Part shown: positions 53,577-62,628 of the stretch, in pieces
Layout: every line of letters begins with the position of its first letter
Position numbering within the stretch: the stretch's first letter is position 1
NCBI RefSeq assembly: GCF_016278365.1
Contig: NZ_JADQBZ010000004.1
Location: 62,001 to 126,000, forward strand
Length of the DNA stretch: 64,000 nt
Source of the DNA: Methanolobus sp.
GTDB lineage: Archaea; Halobacteriota; Methanosarcinia; Methanosarcinales; Methanosarcinaceae
Direction: 5' to 3'
Notes under the pieces: generated by a model
Told to the model about the DNA's origin: nothing
The model's database searches: none
What the model saw: only the letters and a program-made list of their open reading frames with translations
Position numbers and translations under genes: made by a program

Positions 53577-54503
53577 ATGATGAAAAAAAGGATCACACTG
53601 GCATTTTGCATCCTAATGTTCGTTCTATTTGCAGGGGGATGTATCGACGAGCTTGTTCCCGTTGATCAGCAGACCAGCATAGGAAACATATCTGTATATG
53701 AATTTGAAGCCTTCACCAATTACAGTTTTATCGATGAGGAGTTTATACCTACCTCCACTTTCTATCTCACAGGAGAAGGGCTCACAAAAGCAGTCTATAT
53801 GGTAGAAAATGAGTCTGTGATCGATATAATTCCTCTTGAGGACCTGCGTTCTTCAAATGAGGATCCTGTAAACAATATCGTAGTATTGGGTGATTATTCA
53901 AGTAATCTGGAAGCATCTGTCCCGACCTTTATGAACCTTTCAAGGTCAGTTGAGCCTGCTTATATCAATTATACTCTTTCAGAGGATGTGATACGCGGAC
54001 AAAAGCATATTTACATTACCTTCAGCGAACCAATTACCGGCTTTGTAGCATTCACAATGACCACCCCGCGCGGACAGGATTTTCTGTATATCACGACACC
54101 GCCTTCTGTCGTGCGCTTTGTTCTCCCTGAAGGATACACCACCGGTAATCCCCTTATCGGGAAGACCTCTCCTACGCCTGATGATACGTATTATGATTCC
54201 TCTGGCAGGAATAATCTGGTATGGGTGAATCAGGGGACAGCTACGGGCAGTATAACCGAAAGGTTACAGATCTTCTCTAATAGTACTATCTCCCAGGTAA
54301 ACCAGGCGCCAAGAGCAATAAGCATCAAGTACTACTCAGAATCAGCTCCCATGGGCCTGATGGCTGCAGGCGGTATCCTTGGTCTGGCGGCATTCGTTGT
54401 ACTTTCCAGAAGCAGGCGGGAAAGAAAACGCCTTGCCAGAATAAGGGAAAGTGTTGAGGAAAGTTTCCCCGGTAAGGATAAAAATAAAAAAGGTAAGAAT
54501 TGA
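53577..54503 (+). CDS. Lipoprotein with C-terminal membrane helix (DUF5803-like)
   Basis: 308 aa. Signal peptide and lipobox ITLAFCILMFVLFAGGC give a lipid-anchored start; the body is extracellular and beta-rich; a second helix (MGLMAAGGILGLAAFVVL) and a basic cytosolic tail (RSRRERKRLARIRES) end the protein. The layout fits the DUF5803 family of methanogens and haloarchaea. ATG 53577 is chosen because it gives a normal signal peptide; ATG 53532 is possible. It follows the exporter by 77 bp. Confidence 0.7.
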   Translation: MMKKRITLAFCILMFVLFAGGCIDELVPVDQQTSIGNISVYEFEAFTNYSFIDEEFIPTSTFYLTGEGLTKAVYMVENESVIDIIPLEDLRSSNEDPVNNIVVLGDYSSNLEASVPTFMNLSRSVEPAYINYTLSEDVIRGQKHIYITFSEPITGFVAFTMTTPRGQDFLYITTPPSVVRFVLPEGYTTGNPLIGKTSPTPDDTYYDSSGRNNLVWVNQGTATGSITERLQIFSNSTISQVNQAPRAISIKYYSESAPMGLMAAGGILGLAAFVVLSRSRRERKRLARIRESVEESFPGKDKNKKGKN

Positions 54504-54530
54504 TAAATTAATATCTCCAATTTGTTTTTT

Positions 54531-55271
54531 CTATAGTTCAAAGACCATTCCGTCATAGGCCAGAGGATAGACCTCTACGGCCTCAGCGTGTGGTTTAAAG
54601 AAATGGCTCAGATGCGTGAACACTACGTCCTTTGCTCCCGTCTCCCTGGCAAGGTCCATTGCTTCGTCGGTGTTCATGTGTTTTTTGACCCCGACCGTGG
54701 GAGGTACTATCGCATCTGCTATAAGGAGATCTGGGTTCATGATGTGCTGCATGCTTTCCTGTGGTATGTTTCTCTGGCAATCTCCCGTAATCACTACCTT
54801 CTTTCCTGCATGCCTGATGATGACCCCCACCGGCTTTTTTGAAGGCGGGTGCACCACTTCAAAGAGTGTGAATTCCAGCCCTATCAGATTAAAAGGTTTA
54901 TATAAAGGTATATTGTGTCTCTTGGGATGCATGAATTTCAGGTACTCGAAAATGTAATCCAGGGTTTCCCCTAATCCATAGACATCCACATTGTACTGTA
55001 CCCTATGGAATTCGGCAAAACCTGCAAAGTGGTCATAGTGGCCGTGTGTCCATATTACGCCATCGATACGTCCTATATTGTTTTTCAGCATCTGGGTGCG
55101 AAGGTCGGGCCCGGTGTCTATCAGGACCGCGCCCTTGTCAGACTCCACAAGTATTGCAGATCTGGTCCTCTGACTTCTCCCTCCCCGATGTCCATCCTGA
55201 CATGTCGGGCAGTTACATCCGATAACGGGTGTCCCTGTAGCATCGCCTGTACCGAGAAGCGTTATTCTCAT
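54531..55271 (-). CDS. PhnP-like metallo-beta-lactamase-fold phosphodiesterase
   Basis: 246 aa. Start MRITLLGTGDATGTPVIGCN, a cysteine cluster CNCPTCQ, metal motif THGHYDHFAGF, then VITGDCQRN and FTHLSHFFKPH. PhnP hydrolyses cyclic ribose phosphates; archaeal relatives probably act on small cyclic phosphodiesters. The frame opens at GTG 55280; ATG 55271 matches the family start. It follows the AAA ATPase gene by 11 bp and is likely cotranscribed. Confidence 0.88.
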   Translation of the reverse strand: MRITLLGTGDATGTPVIGCNCPTCQDGHRGGRSQRTRSAILVESDKGAVLIDTGPDLRTQMLKNNIGRIDGVIWTHGHYDHFAGFAEFHRVQYNVDVYGLGETLDYIFEYLKFMHPKRHNIPLYKPFNLIGLEFTLFEVVHPPSKKPVGVIIRHAGKKVVITGDCQRNIPQESMQHIMNPDLLIADAIVPPTVGVKKHMNTDEAMDLARETGAKDVVFTHLSHFFKPHAEAVEVYPLAYDGMVFEL

Positions 55272-55282
55272 GGACATCACAT

Positions 55283-56560
55283 TTACATCGTAGCATCGTA
55301 TTCGTTGGTTTTCAGCACAGCTCGCTCGTCAAACTTTGCAACAGCACTGAGCAGGTCTTTCTGTGTAAGCTCCATGCGTTCGGTCATCAGCGCACTGAGA
55401 ACACATTCCCGGATGACCATGCGAAGATCGGAGCCGCTGTAGCCATGTGTGAGTGATGCGACCTCGTGTGTGTCAAATTCTCCCTGGATCTCTTTCATAA
55501 CAATGTCAAGTATCTTCTTGCGCATGTCCGTGTCTGGAAGCGGAAATTGCATAATGTCATCAAAGCGCCTCCATGCAGCCGAATCAAGCATCTTGGGATG
55601 GTTAGTTGCAGCCAGCAGGAGCACACCGTCATTTGTAAGGCTGATGCCATCTATGGCCTTGAGCAATGTATTGACAGCTCTCTTAAGGGCAGCGTGCTCA
55701 TCTGAAGAACGGGTCTTTGCGATAAAATCGAACTCGTCAATGAAAAGTATGCAAGGGCTCAATTTCTTTGCAAGTGAGAACACTCTGTCGATGTTCTTGG
55801 CAGTCTCACCGAGGTACTGGTCGGTTATCATGGACAGCCTTACTTCCACAAACGGAATGGCAAGGTGCTCTGACATTGCCTTTGCAAGTGAGGTTTTTCC
55901 GGTCCCCGGTGGCCCGACCATGAGAATCTTGCCCACATCATAGAGACCGATGCGTTTCAGATATTCCCTGTATTGGATGGCTTTGACGATCTTTTTGACA
56001 TCTTCTTCCTGGGCAGGTGTAAGGATGAATTCCTTAAGTGTCTGCCTGATGTCTTCTGGAGCGCTTATTTCGGCAAGTTTGACCATGTCCTCGCCACCCT
56101 CTTCCTTCTGTATGTCCATTATGAGGGATTCTATCCACTCCCTGTCAACTTCCTTGGGTCTGGCCTTAGACTTGGCGGTACCATAATCTGCGCCCTGGAC
56201 ATGTTTCTTTTCGTAGTAAAAAGCAAGGGTGGGATTCTGGGCGATCTTATCCATTGAACCTTCCCTTTTCTGGAACCAGTCCGCTCCCACATCAAGGGCC
56301 GTGATCTTCACAGAGAATTCCATGTCGTCTATACTGACGAATGGCAGTGAGTTCAGCATGCCATTGACCTTGCTGATCTCAAATATCTTTTCAAGATCCA
56401 GTGTTTTGACTCTGATAGGTTTTGGGACCGTTCTCTGTTCCCTGCTCCAGTAGTATTTACGGATGCTCTTTGGGAGGTCATTTACATCCAGTTCCGGGTA
56501 CTTATTATAAATTTGTGCAGTAAGCAGCAGTTCAATGATATCAGACGTTGTATCGGACAT
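55283..56560 (-). CDS. AAA ATPase with uncharacterised N-terminal domain
   Basis: 425 aa. A single AAA module: Walker A VGPPGTGKTSLAKAM (about residue 215), Walker B ILFIDEFDFIAKTR, sensor 1 LLAATNHPKML, and arginine fingers in AAWRRFDDIMQFPL. The N-terminal ~180 residues are not the PAN/Cdc48 type. It resembles katanin/Vps4-like archaeal AAA proteins. No Vps/ESCRT partner is nearby. Divergent upstream region of about 150 bp. Confidence 0.85.
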   Translation of the reverse strand: MSDTTSDIIELLLTAQIYNKYPELDVNDLPKSIRKYYWSREQRTVPKPIRVKTLDLEKIFEISKVNGMLNSLPFVSIDDMEFSVKITALDVGADWFQKREGSMDKIAQNPTLAFYYEKKHVQGADYGTAKSKARPKEVDREWIESLIMDIQKEEGGEDMVKLAEISAPEDIRQTLKEFILTPAQEEDVKKIVKAIQYREYLKRIGLYDVGKILMVGPPGTGKTSLAKAMSEHLAIPFVEVRLSMITDQYLGETAKNIDRVFSLAKKLSPCILFIDEFDFIAKTRSSDEHAALKRAVNTLLKAIDGISLTNDGVLLLAATNHPKMLDSAAWRRFDDIMQFPLPDTDMRKKILDIVMKEIQGEFDTHEVASLTHGYSGSDLRMVIRECVLSALMTERMELTQKDLLSAVAKFDERAVLKTNEYDATM

Positions 56561-56712
56561 GTTCTTACCTATAGAATAAAGTTAAACTATGGATATGCAG
56601 GGTTTTGCAATCGTTGAGACATTACATATAAGGTCTCATTTCAAATATATCTTTTGTATCGTAATTTAATCCAATTTTTAATATCCCAGAACACGGGCAT
56701 ATTATTTTATTC

Positions 56713-57210
56713 CTATGCAAGGCAGAGCTTTCCTGTGAAGGGCTCGTAGATCTCTCCAGTGCTTTTGAGTTTTTCAAGAATGGCTTCCAGTTTCTGCTCA
56801 TCTATCCCTTGTTCCTTTGCCAGGAATGTCAGAGATTCGATCTCCATTCCCTCTTCATTTGACCTTAACAGCTGGAGAATCACTTGTGCAGGGTTCTTTT
56901 TTTGGGGCTGCCTTCTGTCCTGCCAGAGCATGGGGGAAACTGGGTTTTCTTCTTTTGTATCATTGGCTCTCTTTCCTTCTCTTGCAAGCACATTTTCCAT
57001 CTCTCCCTCCAACTTATGAACTCTGGCCTGAAGGAGCGTCCTTGCGGATACTGCTTCTTCAAGCGTGTCGGATAAGAACAGGATTCGCAGTTTCCTGACT
57101 TCAAGCGGTGCTCCGCATTTCTGGCATCTTGTCCTCTTTGCGCCGGCAAGTTCAAGTATCTGGGCATGCTTCCTGCATCTGGGACAGACTATCACTCCAA
57201 AGGCTGGCAT
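56713..57210 (-). CDS. Zinc-ribbon plus winged-helix protein (DUF5817-like)
   Basis: 165 aa. Residues 9-33 form a zinc ribbon (CPRCRKHAQILELAGAKRTR and CQKC). A helical linker with a short coiled coil follows. The last ~60 residues (PAQVILQLLRSNEEGMEIES, then AILEKLKSTGEIYEPFTGK) look like the winged helix that ends MCM proteins. Known in methanogens and haloarchaea without a function. Likely nucleic-acid binding. Confidence 0.72.
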   Translation of the reverse strand: MPAFGVIVCPRCRKHAQILELAGAKRTRCQKCGAPLEVRKLRILFLSDTLEEAVSARTLLQARVHKLEGEMENVLAREGKRANDTKEENPVSPMLWQDRRQPQKKNPAQVILQLLRSNEEGMEIESLTFLAKEQGIDEQKLEAILEKLKSTGEIYEPFTGKLCLA

Positions 57211-57269
57211 GTTTGCTCCTTAGTCATAATGTATCCAGGAAGTATTACCTATATATACCAGTTGTATAA

Positions 57270-57710
57270 ATGATTCGCCGGGATAAGAGTATAATACGCA
57301 GGGCAACCCTAGCCGATGTTCCTCTGATAGTGAAGGTCGAGGAACTGTCTTTCGATGTGCCATGGCCTGACTTCCTTTTCAAGGCCCATCTTAACAATCC
57401 GGGTTTTGTAGCATACGAGAAGGAAGGCAATATCCTTGGTTATGCCATGGTCGGGGATTCCGAAGGGAAAGCGCACCTCCAGAACATTGCTGTACATCCT
57501 CAGTGCCGCAGGCAGGGTATTGGTACGGAACTCCTTGAATGGTGTATCGACCTTGTTAAGCTTTATGGATATCGCGAGATGATTCTTGAAGTACGACAAA
57601 AGAAGACCAGCTCTCAGGCTTTTTATGCAAACAACGGCTTTAAAATAAGCGGCACCGTTGCAGGCTACTATGTGGATGACGATGCTATCATTATGACCAA
57701 GAACATATAG
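57270..57710 (+). CDS. rimI: N-terminal (ribosomal-protein) acetyltransferase RimI
   Basis: A 146-aa GNAT enzyme that acetylates protein N-termini; archaeal RimI acts like the Naa10/Naa50 catalytic subunit. Motifs: LSFDVPWPDFLFKAHL, HLQNIAVHPQCRRQGIGTEL (acetyl-CoA loop) and QAFYANNGFKISGTVAGYY. Start ATG 57270; divergent from the zinc-ribbon gene over 59 bp containing a TATA-like TATATATA. Confidence 0.93.
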   Translation: MIRRDKSIIRRATLADVPLIVKVEELSFDVPWPDFLFKAHLNNPGFVAYEKEGNILGYAMVGDSEGKAHLQNIAVHPQCRRQGIGTELLEWCIDLVKLYGYREMILEVRQKKTSSQAFYANNGFKISGTVAGYYVDDDAIIMTKNI

Positions 57711-57742
57711 TCCTGAGTTCTTTTCAGGCTGTCCATTGGCGC

Positions 57743-58408
57743 CTATCTGCCAAACCTTCTTTGCCTTTTCTGAAAATCCCTTATTATCCTCAGTATGTCT
57801 AACTTTCTCATGTTGCGCCAGTTCACATCTGTAAAATATAACTCTGAATACACTGCCTGCCAGATAAGGAAGTCTGACAGGTGCTTGCCACCTGAACGGA
57901 TGAATATGTCCGGTTCGTGTTTTACCTTCAGCCGGGATTCAATAGTTGCTTCCGTGATGTGGGAGGGTTGTATCCTGCCCTCCTTAACATCCGCTAAAAT
58001 GGAAAGCACAGCTTTTGTAACCTCTTTCCTCCCCCCGAATCCCACAGAGATGTACACCAGGAGTTCTGTGCCATCTCTTCTGGCACTGAGTTCCCCGTCA
58101 GCGGTGTAAACCTCAAAACCAATCTCCTCGGGTATTTTTGACAGCATCTCGGAGAATTTTCGTGTGAGCTGTCCGATCATCTCTGTTCTGAGCTGTTCTT
58201 CCGTGTCCAGTACATCTACATAGATGCTTGTGATCCTTATGTTAAGCTGTCTGCACCAGGTTATGTAGTCCCTGAACTTTCCGAAACCTCCCGGATGAAG
58301 GAGATCAGTTTCGGAAAGCACCAGGGACACATGTTCAGGAACCTTTGCAGAGGTTCTGTTTATCTGTCCCAGGAGGTACTTTTCATAGAGGGAGGTGATG
58401 ATACTCAT
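57743..58408 (-). CDS. Cis-prenyltransferase-like protein lacking the catalytic Asp motif
   Basis: 221 aa, close in C-terminal half to undecaprenyl diphosphate synthase: DIFIRSGGKHLSDFLIWQ, YSELYFTDVNW and FQKRQRRFG are standard. But the invariant N-terminal MDGNGRWA loop, which holds the catalytic Asp and binds the diphosphate, is replaced by SETDLLHPGGFGKFRD (about residues 32-47). It is also slightly short. It may be a non-catalytic partner, like NgBR/Nus1 in eukaryotes, or use another substrate. It lies 36 bp downstream of the GTPase gene. Confidence 0.8.
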   Translation of the reverse strand: MSIITSLYEKYLLGQINRTSAKVPEHVSLVLSETDLLHPGGFGKFRDYITWCRQLNIRITSIYVDVLDTEEQLRTEMIGQLTRKFSEMLSKIPEEIGFEVYTADGELSARRDGTELLVYISVGFGGRKEVTKAVLSILADVKEGRIQPSHITEATIESRLKVKHEPDIFIRSGGKHLSDFLIWQAVYSELYFTDVNWRNMRKLDILRIIRDFQKRQRRFGR

Positions 58409-58444
58409 TTAGTTTCCTGAAAGATATTATCTCATCCTGTGTGT

Positions 58445-59626
58445 TCATTTTGCAGTGGAAACTATCTTCACGACGTCGCCGTTGTTAAGTTCGTGCTTTT
58501 CCCCAAGGCGCATCTTGGTCTTCGCATCGACTGCGTAGAGGAACCTGTCGCCTATGTCCGAGTGGATCTTATATGCAAGGTCGTGGGCTGTTGAGCCTTT
58601 TTTCATGAGGAATGCATCCGGAAGCATCCTGTCGCTCTTGTCGGACCATTTACCTTCGTCCTCCACCGGATATACCACTATGAGGCTAAGCAGTTCGAAC
58701 ACGGCTTTGTTGACGCACTCCTGTATCCCGGTGCCGCCTGTCTTTTTGATGAGTGCATGCACGCTCTCAAGGCCTTTTCTCTGAGCAGGGGTAAGGTCTT
58801 CCTTGATTATGCTGAAGTCGTCGTCCCCGGAGTTGTACTTGATAGCACCGCCCTTTGATGCGGATTTGAGCACTACTTCGGCGGCAGCACTTGTGGGGAC
58901 TACTATCCGGTCCAGTGACTTGAGGTCATTGATAAACTTGGCAGGGGCAATATCTGCTTTGTTTGCTGCTATCATCATGGGTTTGCTGATGACACGCATA
59001 GCATCACAGAGCATTATGAGATCCTCGTCTCCCCATTTGATGTGGTTGTGGTCGATCTTGCAAGCAGAAATTGAGCATATGACCTGGTACTCGTCAACTC
59101 CTGCGCCTGCAAGCTGTTCAGCGAGCACTTTCTCTATCTTGAGCCCTTCGGCCTGGATCTTGCGTGACAGCCTGTCCCAGTTGCGTTTGAGGATGCCGAC
59201 CATCCACATGGTTATCTCGCGGTTGAGGAAGTCGATGTCATCCATGGGATTGTGGCTTCCTATGTCTACGGGATTGCCTTCGATGTCAGTGCCTCCGGAT
59301 GCATCAACAACATGGATGATGGCATGCGCCTGCCTCAGTTCATCAAGGAAGGTGTTACCAAGCCCCTTTCCCAGATGTGCATCGGGTACGAGTCCTGCAA
59401 CATCGATGAGCTCTATGGGTACATAGCGGATGCCGTCTACACAGTGCCCGCAACGCTTGCTGCGTGTGACACAAGGGCATTCGGCACGCACATAAGTGAC
59501 TCCGCGGTTGGCATTAATAGTGGTGAAAGGGTAATTCGCGATCTCCACATCCGCCATTGTAGCGGCCTTAAAGAATGTGGATTTCCCGGAATTAGGTTTC
59601 CCTGCAAGTCCTATGATCATTGACAT
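58445..59626 (-). CDS. OBG/YchF-type GTPase with TGS domain
   Basis: 393-aa translation-factor-like NTPase of the archaeal YchF-related group. P-loop GLAGKPNSGKSTFF (residues 6-19), G2/G3 region NYPFTTINANRG and IELIDVAGLVPDAHLGKGLG, G4-like AANKAD. A C-terminal TGS domain ends the protein (HSDIGDRFLYAVDAKTKMRL). A cysteine group CPCVTRSKRC is typical of archaeal members. It probably binds ribosomes. Confidence 0.92.
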   Translation of the reverse strand: MSMIIGLAGKPNSGKSTFFKAATMADVEIANYPFTTINANRGVTYVRAECPCVTRSKRCGHCVDGIRYVPIELIDVAGLVPDAHLGKGLGNTFLDELRQAHAIIHVVDASGGTDIEGNPVDIGSHNPMDDIDFLNREITMWMVGILKRNWDRLSRKIQAEGLKIEKVLAEQLAGAGVDEYQVICSISACKIDHNHIKWGDEDLIMLCDAMRVISKPMMIAANKADIAPAKFINDLKSLDRIVVPTSAAAEVVLKSASKGGAIKYNSGDDDFSIIKEDLTPAQRKGLESVHALIKKTGGTGIQECVNKAVFELLSLIVVYPVEDEGKWSDKSDRMLPDAFLMKKGSTAHDLAYKIHSDIGDRFLYAVDAKTKMRLGEKHELNNGDVVKIVSTAK

Positions 59627-59749
59627 GATTACTAATCACTGTTGCAGGATTTAACTGTTATCAATGCTTTCCCCTCCCACTCGCAAGTTCAATATCCCTT
59701 CAGGCAATAATCTTTATATCTAAGCAGGACATTAGAACACGAACCAAGT

Positions 59750-59821
59750 GTCCCGGTAGGGTAGCGGATATCCTTGAGGCCTGCGGAGCCTTAGACCCGA
59801 GTTCGATCCTCGGTCGGGACG
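59750..59821 (+). tRNA. tRNA-Arg (GCG)
   Basis: Acceptor GTCCCGG/TCGGGAC, anticodon loop CTGCGGA with GCG at 59783-59785, T-arm CCGAG TTCGATC CTCGG, discriminator G. A TATA-like CTTTATATC at 59712-59720 gives a short leader, and a T run (59824-59836) follows. The AT-rich accessory island begins right after it, a common integration position. Confidence 0.93.
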
Positions 59822-60056
59822 TATATTTCTTTTTTACAGTTTAAAGATTTAGTTTCTTATTTAGTCATATTGAAATGTACTTAAGAGGCAAGGATTCTAT
59901 AGCTAAGAACTAGTCTACTACTTGATATTTATGCTATTCTGTGTTTTATGGTTTCTCTTCGGCAGTTGATTGCGCAGAATACACTAAAGCACAACTAGGC
60001 TACGTTCTGTGGACATGACTGGGTTACGGTTGTATTGACTTTGGTACATTGTCACA

Positions 60057-60067
60057 TTTATATATTA
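60057..60067 (+). promoter_or_regulatory. TATA box of the accessory operon
   Basis: TTTATATATTA centred about 26 bp before ATG 60087. No SD precedes this ATG, so the operon mRNA is probably leaderless. Imperfect direct repeats (ACTAGGCTACG near 59993 and ACTGGGTTACG near 60019) lie upstream and could be regulatory. Confidence 0.65.
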
Positions 60068-60086
60068 AGAATACATTGTTTGTTCA

Positions 60087-62627
60087 ATGAGTAAGGTTCC
60101 TTTCAAAGTCTCAGCGAGGACAGCAAGACTAATAGGCAGAGAAAATGTAGCTAATGCTAACGGAGCTGTCGTAGAGTTAGTTAAAAACACATATGATGCT
60201 GATGCAGAAAACTGTATTATTTATTTTGATAACAAATATCATTCAATACCACACACTTTGTCAAGTGGTGAATATTCTAAACTCTCTACTATGTCTGATA
60301 TTATTGAGACTCATTACATTGCTGATATAGAAGGGAACTATACTTTAAATTTAAATGCCAATGCATCAACTATTGGGCTCAACACTTTCTTTTCAAATCT
60401 GTGCTGCATTTACATCATTGATAATGGAACGGGAATGAATGATTCGATTATCCAAAATCATTGGATGACAATAGGTACTGACATTAAAGATAAGGATTAT
60501 ATTTCACCAAAGAGCCGCGTTAAAACAGGTGCTAAAGGGATTGGAAGATTCGCACTTGATAGACTAGGTAAAGTGTGTGAAATGTATACATTACCAGCTG
60601 GTAAGACGAATGGATATTTGTGGAAAGTAGACTGGTCTGAATTTGAAAAACCGAATCTATCTATAGACCAGATTTTAGCAGATTTGACTGAAATTCCAAA
60701 TATGGATTTGAAACAGACGATCAAATCGATAACTAATGACTATTCTTTACTGTCTGATTTGATACAAGATCTCAAATTAGATAGTGGAACTATACTTAAA
60801 ATTTGCTTACTGAATGATGACTGGGATCAATATTTGGTCAGTAAAATATTTGAGAACTTAGAAATACTTGTTCCTCCAAAAGAAATATCTGATTTTAAAA
60901 TAACTCTATTGAGTTCTCTTGAAGAAAAAGAGTATGGGGACGTCTCGCCCGATTTTTGTGATGAATACGATTACAAAGTAAGTGCAAAATATTTGGATGG
61001 TGCTAACAAAACTGTTAAAATTACAATAGAGAGAAATGAGTTAGACATCTCATCGATTGAAACAAAATATATGAACGTAATTGAACATGAAAAAATGAAA
61101 GAGTTCCCATACAATTTTGAAACATTTAAAAATAAATCTTTTATCATTGAGAGGACACTTTCAAGTCTTCTGCCAGGATTCAAAGATGTAGATGAAAAAA
61201 AAACACTTGATAAAATAGGTGACTTCAGTTTTACATTCTATTACTTAAAAAATCAAGTTCCAACAGATGAAAAAGGAGTTTATCCCTATAAATCTATCCA
61301 TTCGTCTTTTCGCAAAGAGTGGTTGCAAAAGTTTGGTGGAATCAAAATATTTAGGGATGGTTTTCGTATTCGGCCATATGGAGAACCAGGTTATGATTGG
61401 CTCGATTTAGGAAACAGAGCTGCAAAAAGCCCAGGTAGTGCAGGGCAAACATTGGGTGGTTATAGAGTACGTCCTACTCAAATCTCTGGCTCACTTCATA
61501 TTTCAAGAATAACTAATGTAAACTTTCAAGATAAATCTGGTAGAGAAGGAATTCAAGAAAATGATGAGTTTAAAGTGCTAAAAGAACTTCTTCTCGGAAT
61601 TATCTCTGTTTTTGAAAATGACAGAAATCATATAATGTATTACTTTAACAAGGTTCATAAAAGCACCGTTGCAGCTAAGAAAAAACAAGCAGAGGAGTTA
61701 GCAAAAAAAATAGCTGAGGAAGAAACAAGAAAAAAAGATGAAGATAAAGCCGACAATACTTCTCAAGAATCTAACGGTAAAACCGAGGCCAGTGAAGATA
61801 AGGACGAAGATGTTATCATACTTGCAAACGGATTTGCAGCCCAGAAAAATGAATTAGATGAAAAAAATGAAGAGATTAGAATTTCAAGGAGCCTTAGTAG
61901 TTCTGGCTTGCTCATAGCATCTTTTGCACATGAATTCAAAACATTACATAGAAAATTATCAAGTAGGACTGCCTCATTAAGGGATTTATTAGAAGATACA
62001 TTGCCTAAAACAAAAGTCGAGCACTTACCGGCTTTTAAAAACCCTTACGTTCTAATTGACGAAATGGAAAACCAAGATGCTAAATTATCTCAATGGCTTA
62101 AAATTTCTCTTTTAACTTTGAAAAAGGACAAGAGAAAACGTACAAATATTGATATAAAAGAGTATTTTAAAGAATTGCATGCCACGTGGAATGTGTTACT
62201 ATCTCAACGTTCTATTCTACTTGTTACTCCTTCAGGGGAAGAGTCTTGCGAAATAAAGGTATTACCCATAGATTTGGATAGTATATTCTCAAATTTAATA
62301 GCAAATTCGATTGATGCATTCAAGCGTGATGGTGCTTCCAAGGAAAGGATTATAACAATAACTTGGGAAAAAAAGAACGACAATTTGATAATATTCTATT
62401 CTGATACAGGTTGTGGGCTCTCAGCAGATTATGAAAATCCTGAAGTTATATTCAATGCTTTTGTAACCACAAAAAGAGACAAACATGGCAATATCATAGG
62501 CACTGGACTTGGGATGTGGATAGTAAAAAATATAATTGACGATTACGCCGGAAAGATAAATATTTTAAAACCTGAAGTTGGGTTTGGCTTAGAAATTATT
62601 TTGCCAATAAGGGGAAGAGGAGAGTAA
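60087..62627 (+). CDS. Dual GHKL protein: MutL/Hsp90-like ATPase plus histidine-kinase module
   Basis: 846 aa, soluble. N-terminal GHKL ATPase: N-box ELVKNTYDADA (residues 30-40), G1 IIDNGTGM (110-117), G2 KTGAKGIGRFALDRLG (146-161). The middle (about 400-560) has GGIKIFRDGFRIRPYGEPGY, SGREGIQ, then a Lys/Glu-rich linker. The C-terminus is a histidine kinase: H-box IASFAHEFKTL with His615, N-box SNLIANSIDAF (Asn740), G1 YSDTGCGL, G2 IGTGLGMWIV. No sensor or membrane domain is seen. A receiver protein, an HNH nuclease and a DNA methylase follow in the same operon. GHKL proteins occur in several phage-defence systems; this exact layout I do not recognise. Confidence 0.85.
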   Translation: MSKVPFKVSARTARLIGRENVANANGAVVELVKNTYDADAENCIIYFDNKYHSIPHTLSSGEYSKLSTMSDIIETHYIADIEGNYTLNLNANASTIGLNTFFSNLCCIYIIDNGTGMNDSIIQNHWMTIGTDIKDKDYISPKSRVKTGAKGIGRFALDRLGKVCEMYTLPAGKTNGYLWKVDWSEFEKPNLSIDQILADLTEIPNMDLKQTIKSITNDYSLLSDLIQDLKLDSGTILKICLLNDDWDQYLVSKIFENLEILVPPKEISDFKITLLSSLEEKEYGDVSPDFCDEYDYKVSAKYLDGANKTVKITIERNELDISSIETKYMNVIEHEKMKEFPYNFETFKNKSFIIERTLSSLLPGFKDVDEKKTLDKIGDFSFTFYYLKNQVPTDEKGVYPYKSIHSSFRKEWLQKFGGIKIFRDGFRIRPYGEPGYDWLDLGNRAAKSPGSAGQTLGGYRVRPTQISGSLHISRITNVNFQDKSGREGIQENDEFKVLKELLLGIISVFENDRNHIMYYFNKVHKSTVAAKKKQAEELAKKIAEEETRKKDEDKADNTSQESNGKTEASEDKDEDVIILANGFAAQKNELDEKNEEIRISRSLSSSGLLIASFAHEFKTLHRKLSSRTASLRDLLEDTLPKTKVEHLPAFKNPYVLIDEMENQDAKLSQWLKISLLTLKKDKRKRTNIDIKEYFKELHATWNVLLSQRSILLVTPSGEESCEIKVLPIDLDSIFSNLIANSIDAFKRDGASKERIITITWEKKNDNLIIFYSDTGCGLSADYENPEVIFNAFVTTKRDKHGNIIGTGLGMWIVKNIIDDYAGKINILKPEVGFGLEIILPIRGRGE

Positions 62628-62628
62628 T

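Noticed and set aside
59992-60033. Imperfect direct repeats as attachment sites of the accessory island
   Set aside because: The match is short and imperfect and does not resemble the tRNA-Arg 3' end; kept only as a possible regulatory element.
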